Both the position numbers and the translations under genes were made by a program. Positions 17,880 through 27,017 of a DNA stretch of 64,000 nt are shown here, piece by piece. A model generated the notes under the pieces. It was not told the origin of the DNA and ran no database searches. It saw only the letters and a program-made list of their open reading frames with translations. Origin of the DNA: Paramoeba atlantica (lineage: Eukaryota; Discosea); assembly GCA_977017575.1 (NCBI GenBank), contig CDRNVI010000055.1:62001-126000 (forward strand), written 5' to 3'. Positions within the stretch are counted from its first letter, which is position 1. Each line of letters opens with the position of its first letter.

Positions 17880-19040
17880 TTAAAAATCCGCGTCAGCAGC
17901 ATGAAAAGCCTCACGCGTGACGCTGCCCACATTTTTTGGATTGAAACATTCCTCATTCGTGAGATACATGGTAATCAGATCCGGGGGGACGTATTCCACG
18001 CTGGGACACACCACCTGACATAACTCATTGGGATGAATTGCCCCTAGCACCCCATTTTGAGGAAGAACGGTGGCCGGATTCTGGCTTTTAAACGGATACT
18101 CCCCCAGTTCCGATCCCTTAATCATTCGATTCCTATTCGAAGGGTGTGGAAAGTGAGGCACAAAACACTCCACGGGGGCGATCACAACAACTGGTTTTTG
18201 AAAATGACGTGCGCATAACGCCATCGGGTAGCTTCCGGCGTTCGCCATCATACCCCCATTGGCCAACACAAGACGAGCCTCGATGAGCACTTGAGTCACT
18301 CTGGTCATGAAAGAATACAGGGAACTGTCTCCGAGGACTTCGGTTGTGATCCCTTTTTTGCGTAGTCGCTCGGGATTGAGATCGCTGGAGGCACAGCTCT
18401 CCGGGAGAGTCACCGAGAACGTTTTCTGAGATGCAGATTTGGTGAGCATTTGCTCCATAACGGGTGAGTGGCCTGACACAAGGAGTCGGTCGCCTTCCCG
18501 GATGCTTTGGACGAATTGTTCACGGAGACCGTCCGGGGTATGAACGATTTCTTGAATGTATTCTGTAATCCCGCAGAGAACATCTTCCTGGATCGTATCC
18601 CATGATACGTCGAAAAGAGGGTGGATCATGTCATGGCTGGGGGATAAGACTGGTTCGTTTTCATTTTCCAGTGTCTTCTCATTTAGATTTGTTTCTTTTT
18701 TTTCCACTTTTTCTTGCTGTTCGTGAAGTTCTTCACGAATAACTGCGAGTACACGTCGAAAAACGTTGGAGAGTAAAGGGCCATGTGTTGTGATGCGAGA
18801 AAATAACTTCCCATATTGACGCAAAATATCAATAAGTTTCCGAGTAGAACACTCCGACGGTTGAGCTGCCAGAACGGACCTGAGGGATTCCGTTGTTAGT
18901 TTCATGTAAGATAAGGTTGATAGAGGTTTGGTGTGGGTGAAGTAGTGCCCATAGACAACCTTCTCTCGTAATTCTTCAAGTGGTTCGAAGCCTGGTATAA
19001 CTTTCATTGCGCCATCTTTTACAGAGGTATCAGTCGTCAT
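17880..19040 (-). CDS. EIF2B2: translation initiation factor eIF2B subunit beta
   Basis: A 386-residue regulatory subunit of eIF2B, the GDP-GTP exchange factor for eIF2. The Rossmann-like C-terminal half contains RLVLANGGMMANAGSYPMAL, the family ANGG...AGT block. CPSVEYVPPDLITMYLTNE at the C-terminus corresponds to the beta-subunit signature (D-Y-V-P-P-E-L-I-T-L-F-I-T-N). The alpha and delta subunits lack this combination. An acidic/Lys-rich low-complexity insert lies between the N-terminal helical and C-terminal domains (about residues 115-140). The usual N-G-G-x-x-P-S-Y-x-Y-R end is replaced by EECFNPKNVGSV, so the C-terminal tail is divergent. Confidence 0.88.
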   Translation of the reverse strand: MTTDTSVKDGAMKVIPGFEPLEELREKVVYGHYFTHTKPLSTLSYMKLTTESLRSVLAAQPSECSTRKLIDILRQYGKLFSRITTHGPLLSNVFRRVLAVIREELHEQQEKVEKKETNLNEKTLENENEPVLSPSHDMIHPLFDVSWDTIQEDVLCGITEYIQEIVHTPDGLREQFVQSIREGDRLLVSGHSPVMEQMLTKSASQKTFSVTLPESCASSDLNPERLRKKGITTEVLGDSSLYSFMTRVTQVLIEARLVLANGGMMANAGSYPMALCARHFQKPVVVIAPVECFVPHFPHPSNRNRMIKGSELGEYPFKSQNPATVLPQNGVLGAIHPNELCQVVCPSVEYVPPDLITMYLTNEECFNPKNVGSVTREAFHAADADF

Positions 19041-19260
19041 GATTCTTTTGAAACAGGTTTAAGCAAAGTCGCAAATCATGGGAATAGCATCTTAGTAGGC
19101 CATGTAACAAGTAGCTAGTATACAAATAAGAGAACCAATGCACCGTTAACAAAAGTTTCTGCCACATATCAACTAAAAGGAGTGAAATGAAACAATACTT
19201 GAACTAGAATCTGTATTTTGGCATACTATGTACAAAACATTTCACAGAACCAGCCCCCAT

Positions 19261-20910
19261 CTAAACCTTTTGAGGACCAAGAATCGATTCTATCTCACTC
19301 GCATCGAGCTCTTTTTTCTTAACGAGCTCCTCTGTGATGGCCTGCAGCTCCTTTTTTCTGGGACGCAAAAGGCTAAGTGTGATCTCCTGTGCCTTGTGCA
19401 GCAGCTCATTCGCCTTCTGTTCCGCCACGTTTTGGCTCTGCTCACTAAAACTCACAAACGCCTGCCCGCGGCCAATCTCGTCCGGCGAATGCGACAGCCG
19501 TCCCACCCCTTTATCAAACCCAAATGTCAGCACGTGGTTCAAACACACCTTTGTGGCCTTTTGTAAATCATCGACGGCTCCGGTACTGATTTGCGCATCA
19601 TACATCAGCGTCTCCGCGACCCTCCCTCCCAACAACACACAGACCTCGTGAAATAACTTCACATCGGTGTCATACTCATACGCCTCCGCGCCTTTTCGTT
19701 GGGTATACCCCAACACGGAACCACGAGGGCGGACACTCACCTTTAGCACCTCCCCTCGTCGCTGTTGGGACAACGGCAGCAGCCACGCGGTCATCGCATG
19801 GCCACACTCGTGACAGGCCGTGCGGGTCGTCCCATCCACCCCGACCCGGGAGCGTGACAGTTGTTTCCCAATCGTGACATCCTCAATCGCGTCACGTAGG
19901 CATTTCGGGGTCACCGCCGGGAGTCCTTTTAGCGAGGCGCCCAACGCTGCCTCATTGACAATGGTGGCAATGGTGGCCGGGGAGAGCCCGGGGGTGAGAT
20001 CTGCGAGTTGTGTTGCGACCTCCTCCCCCTTACATTCCGGAGAGAGCGTCACACGCCCGAGGTAAAACTGAAATAACTCCTTTCGCGCTCCCTTATCTGG
20101 CATTTCAATATCCACTTTACGATCGAATCGGCCCTCTCGTAGTAACGCCGGGTCAATGCTGTCTTTCAAATTTGTCGCGGCGAAGACCACAATGCGATCC
20201 GTGTTGCCGTGGGCCAATCCGTCGAGCTCCGAGAGCAGCTGGTTCACCGTTCGATTCTCCTCACTGGAGACCCCCCCGGGTCCTCCTCCTCGGTTCGCGT
20301 GCCGGCTCCCGATGGCATCGATTTCATCTATAAAAACAACCGACGGCATGGACTTCCGAGCCTCTTCGAAAAGTTCGCGGACTCTTTTCGGTCCACTGCC
20401 GCCATAGATTTCCACAAAATCGCTGCCATTACAGGAGAAAAACGGAACCTTGGCTTCTCCCGCCACCGCCTTGGCCAATAAAGTCTTTCCGGTGCCCGGC
20501 TCCCCGGTGAGTAGACACCCCCGAGGCATGCGCGCCCCCAGCCTTGTGAATTTCCCGCTGTCTTTTAAAAACTCAAGGTACTGCTGTATTTCCCGTTTCG
20601 CTTCCGGGATGCCAATGACACTATCAAAGGAGGTCCCTTTGAGGTCGACTCTAAAGTTGCGTGGCGCCACCGGGGAGAACAGATCCATCATGCCGCCGCT
20701 CCCCCCACCCCCGGGGCGGGAGACTTTGCTCATCCGACGAAATAAGGCAAACGACAGCGCCGCGGGGATCCCGACCCAGAGGAGCGGGCCAAAGGTGTTT
20801 CGCAGGAAATTAGGCTGCGAACGTTCGTAGTGCTGCTGGGCGTCACGGCGTCCACGCTCGTAGGGGTCCTCGTAGGAGGGGGGGAGGGGGGAAGGGGGGG
20901 AGGAGAACAT
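19261..20910 (-). CDS. FtsH-family AAA+ zinc metalloprotease (m-AAA/AFG3-like)
   Basis: A 549-residue membrane-anchored ATP-dependent protease, presumably of the mitochondrial inner membrane. Order: one clear transmembrane segment (about 40-57), a Gly-rich linker, then the AAA domain with Walker A GEPGTGKT (136-143), Walker B VVFIDEID (191-198) and second region of homology [12 protein letters not shown] (253-264). The protease domain has HECGH (367-371) and the third zinc ligand in TGAVDDL (443-449). All catalytic residues are present. Wording around [19 protein letters not shown] and GSVLGYTQ is closer to m-AAA than i-AAA enzymes. It is shorter than AFG3 because the N-terminal domain is small and a second transmembrane span is not evident. 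Confidence 0.93.
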   Translation of the reverse strand: MFSSPPSPLPPSYEDPYERGRRDAQQHYERSQPNFLRNTFGPLLWVGIPAALSFALFRRMSKVSRPGGGGSGGMMDLFSPVAPRNFRVDLKGTSFDSVIGIPEAKREIQQYLEFLKDSGKFTRLGARMPRGCLLTGEPGTGKTLLAKAVAGEAKVPFFSCNGSDFVEIYGGSGPKRVRELFEEARKSMPSVVFIDEIDAIGSRHANRGGGPGGVSSEENRTVNQLLSELDGLAHGNTDRIVVFAATNLKDSIDPALLREGRFDRKVDIEMPDKGARKELFQFYLGRVTLSPECKGEEVATQLADLTPGLSPATIATIVNEAALGASLKGLPAVTPKCLRDAIEDVTIGKQLSRSRVGVDGTTRTACHECGHAMTAWLLPLSQQRRGEVLKVSVRPRGSVLGYTQRKGAEAYEYDTDVKLFHEVCVLLGGRVAETLMYDAQISTGAVDDLQKATKVCLNHVLTFGFDKGVGRLSHSPDEIGRGQAFVSFSEQSQNVAEQKANELLHKAQEITLSLLRPRKKELQAITEELVKKKELDASEIESILGPQKV

Positions 20911-21168
20911 GGAGAGAGGGAGGGAGTGGGGGAAAGAGAGTTAGATCTTGTGAACAAGAAATAAAGAATAAGTAAGGTTCAAGTCAAAAAATTGATCCCA
21001 ATACGTGCATATGGAAAAAAGAAAAGAAAGTTTGAGAAAATAATATTTATCTAGACATTTTCAATGCTCTTACCTCCGCTTTCTGTTTCAATATGGAGAA
21101 ATGTTACCCACATCGACTCCACCTCCCACAATATCATCTTCACTTTCCCCCATCTCTCCCTGCCGTGC

Positions 21169-21594
21169 TTAACGGTAGGACTTCGTAAACTTCGAACGTG
21201 CTCCGTGGCAGCCATACTTCTTCGGCTCCCGACGGCGTGGGTCAGCGACCAGCAGGCTGCGGTCAAAGTGCAGCAGCGCCTCCTTCACCTCCTGTTTCTC
21301 CAGCTCGCTGTGGTGTTTCTGGTAATACGCCACCAGGGCCTTGGAGATGGCCTGTCGCGTGGCATAGACCTGACTCACCTGACCCCCTCCACGGACGCGG
21401 ATGCGAATGTCAATGTCCCGGGCGCGGGCGGCCCCGATGATGTGAAGCGGCTCGAAGAGCTTTTGGCGCAGCGGGGCGGGTTGCACGAGGTGAAGCGGCT
21501 GGCCGTTGACACGAATCTGGCCGTGTCCGCGAAACGCGGTCGCACACGCCACGCTGGTCTTCTTTTTCCCAAAGGTTTGGACTTTATCGCTCAT
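21169..21594 (-). CDS. RPS16: 40S ribosomal protein uS9 (S16)
   Basis: A 141-residue uS9 protein. Seen: FGKKKTSVACATAFRGHGQI at the N-terminus, VRGGGQVSQVYATRQAISKAL in the middle and the C-terminal DPRRREPKKYG...ARSKFTKSYR, whose basic tail reaches the P-site tRNA. Length equals the family norm (about 146). On the coding strand the 60-nt leader is strongly pyrimidine-rich, with an AG about 43 nt before the ATG. Confidence 0.98.
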   Translation of the reverse strand: MSDKVQTFGKKKTSVACATAFRGHGQIRVNGQPLHLVQPAPLRQKLFEPLHIIGAARARDIDIRIRVRGGGQVSQVYATRQAISKALVAYYQKHHSELEKQEVKEALLHFDRSLLVADPRRREPKKYGCHGARSKFTKSYR

Positions 21595-21814
21595 TTATGG
21601 GAGGAAACGTGGAATAAATGAGAAAATAGAAAAAAGACTAAGGACAAAGGATTATACGTTGTGCAGTTCGCTTTAAGCACTTTATCGTACTTTATTGTAC
21701 TTTATTGTTTTTCTAGACAAACCCTATGTGCCGCTTTTATATCCAGACCCTCACCTAATATTCAAACCTACCCATTCTACCATGGCAGAGTACATTCCCC
21801 CCCTCCCTGCCCCC

Positions 21815-22666
21815 CTACACCGCTACCGTATCACTCGGATACCTCCCCGGGATAGATTCCTCTACCCCTTTTTCCTTTTCCTTCCCCCCCTCCCCCTTTT
21901 CCCTCTCCTCCACCCCTTTATCCCCACGCTGCCGATGCACCCGGAAGCCATAAATCCGAGGCACGTAGGCAGCACTCGGCCTGTTCTTATCCATTTCAAG
22001 AATTTCTTGATTCTTTTCTGTATTCCTTTCTTGATTCCTTTCTCTATTCCCCCTCCCCCCCTCGGAGAGCAGCAGCAGGTGGGCCGCCGTGCTCCCCCAG
22101 AAGGCGCCATCGAGCCCGCGGTGGGCGCGGTGGCTGGGGGCGTACAACTGCTCGCAGCCCGGGCAGAACACGCTCACCGCGCTCTGCCCGGGCTTGTCGT
22201 GGAGACCCACCGGGAGTACCCCGCGGGAGCGGCACCCCACCCGGGGACACACCCCGAAGTCCTTGTTTTGGAATTTGTCGAACAGCAGCCGCTGGCCCCG
22301 GGGGGTCAGCAGGAAGCGGGCGTGGATCAGACCGTAGAGGTTCTCCGCGTGGGCTTCCAGGGTACGGAGGGTGGACTCGGAGAGGGGGTCGAGCTCCGGG
22401 GGGGTTAAGTTTTCTAACTCCAGGTCGAGGATAATGTGGAGCGCGTGACGGTAGTGGGGGGTGGTGGCGGGGAGACCGGTAAGGTTGAACTCGTCCTCGA
22501 TGTAGTCCTCGTCGACGGCGCAGAGAAACTCGTTACCGCGCTGGGAGGTGTACCAGTGGATCCAGGACTCGTCGACGCTGGAGTCCTCGTCCATGCTGGA
22601 GCAAGGGCTGGAGGAGGAGGAGAGGGTGTCGGTGTCGTGAGGGGGGAGAGGGGTCGTGGGGGTCAT
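21815..22666 (-). CDS. CSNK2B: casein kinase II regulatory subunit beta
   Basis: A 283-residue CK2-beta. SWIHWYTSQRGNEFLCAVDE and YIEDEFNLTGL are the N-terminal signature. The zinc finger is CPRVGC ... CPGC (about 181-219), which dimerises the regulatory subunits. HRGLDGAFWGSTAAHLL is the C-terminal block that docks the catalytic subunit. The classic acidic loop is replaced by an E/L/P stretch. A non-conserved charged tail of about 55 residues follows. The frame is open 23 codons further upstream, but ATG 22664-22666 starts a Ser/Thr/Pro-rich leader ending at the conserved DEDSSVDESWI. The region is very G+C-rich compared with the genes to the left. Confidence 0.93.
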   Translation of the reverse strand: MTPTTPLPPHDTDTLSSSSSPCSSMDEDSSVDESWIHWYTSQRGNEFLCAVDEDYIEDEFNLTGLPATTPHYRHALHIILDLELENLTPPELDPLSESTLRTLEAHAENLYGLIHARFLLTPRGQRLLFDKFQNKDFGVCPRVGCRSRGVLPVGLHDKPGQSAVSVFCPGCEQLYAPSHRAHRGLDGAFWGSTAAHLLLLSEGGRGNRERNQERNTEKNQEILEMDKNRPSAAYVPRIYGFRVHRQRGDKGVEEREKGEGGKEKEKGVEESIPGRYPSDTVAV

Positions 22667-22907
22667 GGGAATAGAAGGGAAGGAAAGGGGTGCTTTAGTG
22701 GGTAAGGGGGATACGAAGGAAAAATAGTAAAACATGAACCACGATAAGGAAAACCCTTTTCTTATTCACGTGGATAGATCCTCGTCTAGTTTCATATTTT
22801 ATGTTTCGAACACCGATGCAACAAGACAGAAATACCCCTGTGTAGATTTTCACCGTCTTTTTTCCACCCCAACCCATAGCACTTCTCTACCCTATCGATT
22901 CACCCCC

Positions 22908-23561
22908 TCACACCCCCCTTTGCGTGCCAAAACTCCTTTTCAACACCCCCAACTGCACCACCGTCATCACCCCCAACCCCACCACCTCCGCGACCCCCCA
23001 CACCAACACCCTCGTGTTGGTACTCTCCACCGTATCCCGATGGTGTCTCTCCCGGGTCGCCACATACGCCTGCTCCCCACGCATCTCCTGCAGCCCATTG
23101 GTTATCCGAATCAGCCCCGCCTCCATCACCTGACTCCCTGTTACTCTGTGCCTCCCCTGAGTCAGCCCCCCCTCAGCCTCCACATCCCCCTCCCCCCCGA
23201 CTTGGCTTAGAAACGAGATGGTTTTCATCCCCGGGCTCACCCCTTTGTTGTTTTTAAAGCAAGTGGTGTAGATCCCAGGCGCCGGGGCCCTCAGCAGCAC
23301 CCGCTCCTCGGGGCTGCGCGGGAGACTCACCATCTCACTCCCGTCGGGGGCGGTGAGGGCGAAGGCGATGTCGAGACCCCCGCCCTCGGTGACGGTGAAG
23401 TGCTGGTAGAGCTTGTCGTTCGCGCGGGGGACCTCGACGTAGAGACACTCCTCGGCGCGCGGGGGGACGCGGAAGGTGAGGACCCCGGGGCGCAGGGCGG
23501 TGAGGGGGGGGAGGGAGGAGAGGGCGAGGAGGAGGAGGAGGGGGAGGAAGGGGGGGCGCAT
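22908..23561 (-). CDS. p24/TMED (emp24/gp25L) cargo receptor
   Basis: A 217-residue type I membrane protein of COPI/COPII vesicles. A signal peptide (about 1-22, Leu-rich) is followed by a GOLD domain: ECLYVEVP, FTVTEGGGLDIAF, then GIYTTCFKNN with the paired cysteines about 38 and 101. Next come a heptad region, a transmembrane helix (about 185-207) and a short cytosolic tail, LKRSFGTQRGV. The tail keeps an aromatic residue at the COPII position but lacks a clear KKxx COPI signal, so retrieval may depend on partners. Length fits the family (200-230). Confidence 0.9.
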   Translation of the reverse strand: MRPPFLPLLLLLALSSLPPLTALRPGVLTFRVPPRAEECLYVEVPRANDKLYQHFTVTEGGGLDIAFALTAPDGSEMVSLPRSPEERVLLRAPAPGIYTTCFKNNKGVSPGMKTISFLSQVGGEGDVEAEGGLTQGRHRVTGSQVMEAGLIRITNGLQEMRGEQAYVATRERHHRDTVESTNTRVLVWGVAEVVGLGVMTVVQLGVLKRSFGTQRGV

Positions 23562-24081
23562 GGGGGGATGGAGGAGAAGGTAAAAAAAGGGAGAGGGAGA
23601 AAATCGATGGGTTTAGCTGTGAAATGGGGTGGAAATGGGGCTTAGGAAGTAAATTAAATTTTTATTTGTCCTTGTTTTGGGTTTTAAGTGTTTAGGTTTT
23701 TGGGACGGTGAAATGAGATTTACCGTTACAGGTGCAGAAGAGTTTGGATTTCGTTTGATCGTTTAGAAGATTATATTTTGTGTTTAGTGTTCCATCAAAA
23801 ACAAATAGGATAATGTGGGCAATATGTATCACACAGCCATAAATCACTAAATTACGATTTAGAAATAGGTAAAAACAGAATACGAATAGCAAATAAACAA
23901 AGCACAGATTGTATCTCCTGTCTAAAGCTGTCTAACGCCGGAAAATAAATCAAAAAAGTATGCTTCCTATAATCGATACATGTGTCAAAATTCTTTTTTA
24001 AACCAGCCTTATCCTTAAACCCGACTTATTTTCTCTATTCTAAGATCACCCTTCCCGTCCGACCGACCTTATTCCTCACCC
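23562..24081. other. intergenic spacer
   Basis: About 520 bp. The first 80 bp are purine-rich (the pyrimidine-rich leader of the p24 gene on the minus strand). The rest is A+T-rich without a supported gene or repeat. Confidence 0.4.
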
Positions 24082-25707
24082 TTACGCCTGTTTCCGACGA
24101 CGGTGCCATGCATTGGGGCCGTACCGCGCAATCACCGCCGGGTCAGCGAAAATCGACTTACGGCACTCCGGCGCCCCACAGTTACACTCAAACGGCTTCA
24201 TGGTCTCATCGCAGAACGCGGCGTAGTCCATCGTGAGCTCCTCCCCCTTCTTAATATCCCGTGAGGCGATCATATTCAGCGAGTGCGGGGCGGCAAAGAT
24301 GGTACTCGGGGAGCAGCTGTGGTTGATGGGGCGCCACTTGGTGTGGTCCTCATCCCACACGGCGTAGATGTGGCCGTCATCGGAGAGCGGCCACGCGTAG
24401 CGCTCAAAGTCCGCCTTGCTGTCCTCGTCCCAGTGCTTCATCACGTACGGGCGGGTGACCATCGGCATCGGCTTGCCCTCGTCCTCGAACACCAGATCGC
24501 CCGCACGCAGGTCCCGCGCGGCCCGCAGGTGGTACCCCTTACGGGGGTCGAAGCTCACCACGTACCGCTTCGCGCGCTTCTCCTGCTCCAGAAACGCGGA
24601 CTCGATCAGCGCCTTGGTCACCTCCTGGTGTCCAAACTCCGCGGCGTTGTACTTCAAAATCATATCCGCCGAGCCCTCGTCCCCGGGGGCGTAGAAAATC
24701 CCCGGGTTCGGGTTGATCTCCAGAAAATACACCTCATTGGTGCGTCGATCCACCCGCAAATCACACCGCCCCAGCCCCACCCCTTGCAGCATACTCTCAA
24801 ACGCCACCTTCCCCACCCGCACCATCTCCCCATACGCCGGATCCTCCACCGGCACCGGAACCCACTCCATCTCCCCAAACGTCTTCCACTTCAAATCAAA
24901 ATGCTTAAAATCCTCCCCCTCCGGAAACCTCATCTGCACCGGCGGCAGCACCCTCGTCCCCCCCGGGGTCTGCACCGCCAGCACCGTCACCTCATCCCCC
25001 GTCACGAACTCCTCCACCAGGGCGCCCTGGAAACTCCCCACCGTCTTCCCCACCTGCTCCCAGCACGCGCGGTCGTCCCCGCACTTACTCCCCCTCGTCA
25101 TCCCGACCGAGTTAAACCCGTGGGGGTGTTTCACGATCAGCGGGTAGGCCAGCCCGTGGGCGCGTACCACCGCCCCCATCGCCCCCACACTCGCGGGGAC
25201 CTCCTTCAGTACCACCCAGGGGGGGCACCGGATGTTGGCGTAGTGGGCGAACATCTTCATCTCCGCCTTGCTGGGGTCGAAGTGGGGGAGGGCGACGCCG
25301 GTGTAGGGGACGTTGAACTCCTCGAGGGCGCGCAGGACCTCCTCCCCGGCCCGGTCCTCGTCCTTGGCCCCGTCGCACAGGACAAAGTAGCAGGCGTAGC
25401 GCTTGGCGTGGACCAGGGAGCGCAGGACGCGGTAGCTGGTGGATTTGTAGAGAGGGATGGTGGTGAAGGTGTAGGGGGAGGGGGGGGTCGTCGTAGAGGG
25501 GCTCGTCGTTGCTGTTGCTGTTGTTGTTGTTGTTGTCGTAGGGGGGGTTGAGTTGGGAAAGTAATGTGCAGGTGTCTTATCGTAGTCATCGAGTCCGGTG
25601 AGGGCGGCAATGGTGTCGCCGGAGGGATCGGGGGGTTGGGGGGTTGTGGTGGAGGTGGGGTGGATTGAGGGTTGGGTATAGGCACTTACGAGAACGGCAA
25701 TGTTCAT
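24082..25707 (-). CDS. ATP-grasp (D-Ala-D-Ala ligase-like) + SET domain fusion (541 aa)
   Basis: Two enzymatic folds in one chain. Residues about 95-375 are an ATP-grasp domain: a conserved preATP-grasp part (VPYTGVALPHFDPSKAEMK), nucleotide-site segment YPLIVKHPHGFNSVGM, VEEFVTGDEVTV and metal-binding EINPNPG (330-336). Residues about 392-520 are a SET methyltransferase: NHSC (462-465), MDYAAF with the active-site Tyr495, and post-SET CNCGAPEC (508-515). All main catalytic residues appear present. Residues 50-80 are a Thr/Pro/Ala low-complexity linker coded by a trinucleotide-like repeat. Such fusions have been noted in other protists; the substrate is unknown. I infer a bifunctional protein or peptide modifier. 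Confidence 0.85.
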   Translation of the reverse strand: MNIAVLVSAYTQPSIHPTSTTTPQPPDPSGDTIAALTGLDDYDKTPAHYFPNSTPPTTTTTTTATATTSPSTTTPPSPYTFTTIPLYKSTSYRVLRSLVHAKRYACYFVLCDGAKDEDRAGEEVLRALEEFNVPYTGVALPHFDPSKAEMKMFAHYANIRCPPWVVLKEVPASVGAMGAVVRAHGLAYPLIVKHPHGFNSVGMTRGSKCGDDRACWEQVGKTVGSFQGALVEEFVTGDEVTVLAVQTPGGTRVLPPVQMRFPEGEDFKHFDLKWKTFGEMEWVPVPVEDPAYGEMVRVGKVAFESMLQGVGLGRCDLRVDRRTNEVYFLEINPNPGIFYAPGDEGSADMILKYNAAEFGHQEVTKALIESAFLEQEKRAKRYVVSFDPRKGYHLRAARDLRAGDLVFEDEGKPMPMVTRPYVMKHWDEDSKADFERYAWPLSDDGHIYAVWDEDHTKWRPINHSCSPSTIFAAPHSLNMIASRDIKKGEELTMDYAAFCDETMKPFECNCGAPECRKSIFADPAVIARYGPNAWHRRRKQA

Positions 25708-26038
25708 GGGTGGATGTGGGGGAGGAGGGAAGGGGCGTGTGGGGGTATTGGGGGGTAGGAGGAAGAAAGCGGTTGAGAGAGAGTGTGGGTGGGTGAGAAA
25801 GGTGTGAGGATAAATGGAGTACAGGGGTTGTGATTGAAAAGGAGGTTATGTGGGATGATGTGCTATTTTGGAAATTAAAGATTCGCTTTGTTTTTGACGT
25901 GGAAAAAATAGATATCGTGTGTTTTTGCTTTGCTTTTTATATATTCCGGATTAGATTCTCATTTCTTCTCGCTTTATACTTCGTCGCTTTCTAGTTTCAC
26001 GATACGTCATCTTCGTGAAAGCCCTTCAAAGCTACTTC
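25708..26038. other. intergenic spacer
   Basis: About 330 bp. The half next to the ATP-grasp gene is G-rich on the plus strand (C/T-rich leader on the coding strand); the rest is A+T-rich. No gene seen. Confidence 0.4.
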
Positions 26039-26791
26039 TCACTCTGCCACATCGACGGCCATTCCAATTTCCTCGCGCGAGGCGGGAAGGTCATTGCCGT
26101 GGGCGTCCATCAACTTTTGCAGATTGGCGGCAGGAGTTTTCAACGTTTTCACTTTCCGTATCATGACATTTTGCAGCGGATACACTTGCGAGCCACTCTT
26201 CTCGATCTCGGAAACAATGGTCTTCGTGTGAAGCTTGCGTACGACGTTGTTCAAATCGGTTTTCGTTACGTGTTCACGCAAAATGTTGGAGATTCGGCGA
26301 CGGATTTGCTTCTTTTGGGAAGTGTTGGCATAGGCATTGCGACGCACTTGCTTCTCATGAGGCTTAGTGAAGGCCAACACAAAGAATCGGAGGCGATAGC
26401 CGTCGTTAGTCGTGGCATCCACAACGCACTCAATCAAACTGATCCACTTACGCACCATCGAGCGCAGCTTGTCTGAGGTGGTGTCCATGCCATAGAACTG
26501 CGTGAGACAGTTTCTTCCAACTATCTCCTCCACACGAAGGCGTATCTTCACGTGTCCGTGCTCGGGCTGATCCTGCAAATCGCTTAAAAACGTCTGGAGA
26601 ACGCGGTGACGGAGGTTGTCCGAAGCGAGACGTGTCCCAAACGTTTTTGTCACAAGAGTTTTCGCCGCTTGACGATTGCGAAACGTTACAGGTGCCAAAA
26701 TGTCGTACCACTCTTTGCGCGACATGGAATCCACCGTCTTCTTCTTGCCACCTTTGCGCCCCGTAACCTTCTTGTTTTTCCCGATTGCCAT
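26039..26791 (-). CDS. RPS3A: 40S ribosomal protein eS1 (S3a)
   Basis: A 250-residue eS1 protein. It starts MAIGKNKKVTGRKGGKKKTVD, and family blocks follow: KEWYDILAP, LRVEEIVGRNCLTQFYGMD, RFFVLAFTKPHEKQVRRNAYA and the IEKSGSQVYPLQNVMIRKVKTLK segment. Length is slightly below human S3a (264), from a shorter C-terminus. It is the last of the 17 consecutive minus-strand genes. Its leader on the coding strand is T/C-rich with a CAG about 35 nt before the ATG. Confidence 0.97.
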   Translation of the reverse strand: MAIGKNKKVTGRKGGKKKTVDSMSRKEWYDILAPVTFRNRQAAKTLVTKTFGTRLASDNLRHRVLQTFLSDLQDQPEHGHVKIRLRVEEIVGRNCLTQFYGMDTTSDKLRSMVRKWISLIECVVDATTNDGYRLRFFVLAFTKPHEKQVRRNAYANTSQKKQIRRRISNILREHVTKTDLNNVVRKLHTKTIVSEIEKSGSQVYPLQNVMIRKVKTLKTPAANLQKLMDAHGNDLPASREEIGMAVDVAE

Positions 26792-27017
26792 AGATAGAAT
26801 GAACGACGAAGATGAAAATAAAAACTGTCAGATAGCAAATGTAAAAAAAAGATAGATCAAATAAATAGTTGTAAACAATAATGCAATTACCGTTACTCTA
26901 CCGCTAGATATATCCGGAAAAAAGTCTAAAATGGCAAAATTTGGGATATGTGCATACTAGGATATGTTACGTACGAGTAAGGTGAGACGAAAAAATGTTC
27001 GAGGTAATCGAATGTGA
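26792..27017. other. boundary spacer between the gene row and the element-rich region
   Basis: A+T-rich sequence with no gene. Host gene content stops here and mobile-element remnants begin just to the right. Confidence 0.5.

Noticed and set aside
17880-19040. eIF2B alpha or delta, or a methylthioribose-1-phosphate isomerase
   Set aside because: The Y-V-P-P-x-L-I-T and ANGG...AG blocks together fit the beta subunit best; the isomerase active-site motifs are not seen.
19261-20910. Plastid FtsH protease, implying a photosynthetic host
   Set aside because: The protease resembles mitochondrial m-AAA enzymes, no other plastid-type gene is present, and the N-terminus shows no transit peptide signature I would trust.
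24283-25551. 422-codon plus-strand ORF antisense to the ATP-grasp/SET gene
   Set aside because: His/Arg/Pro-rich shadow of a G+C-rich gene with strong third-position bias; no domain, while the minus strand encodes two clear enzyme folds.
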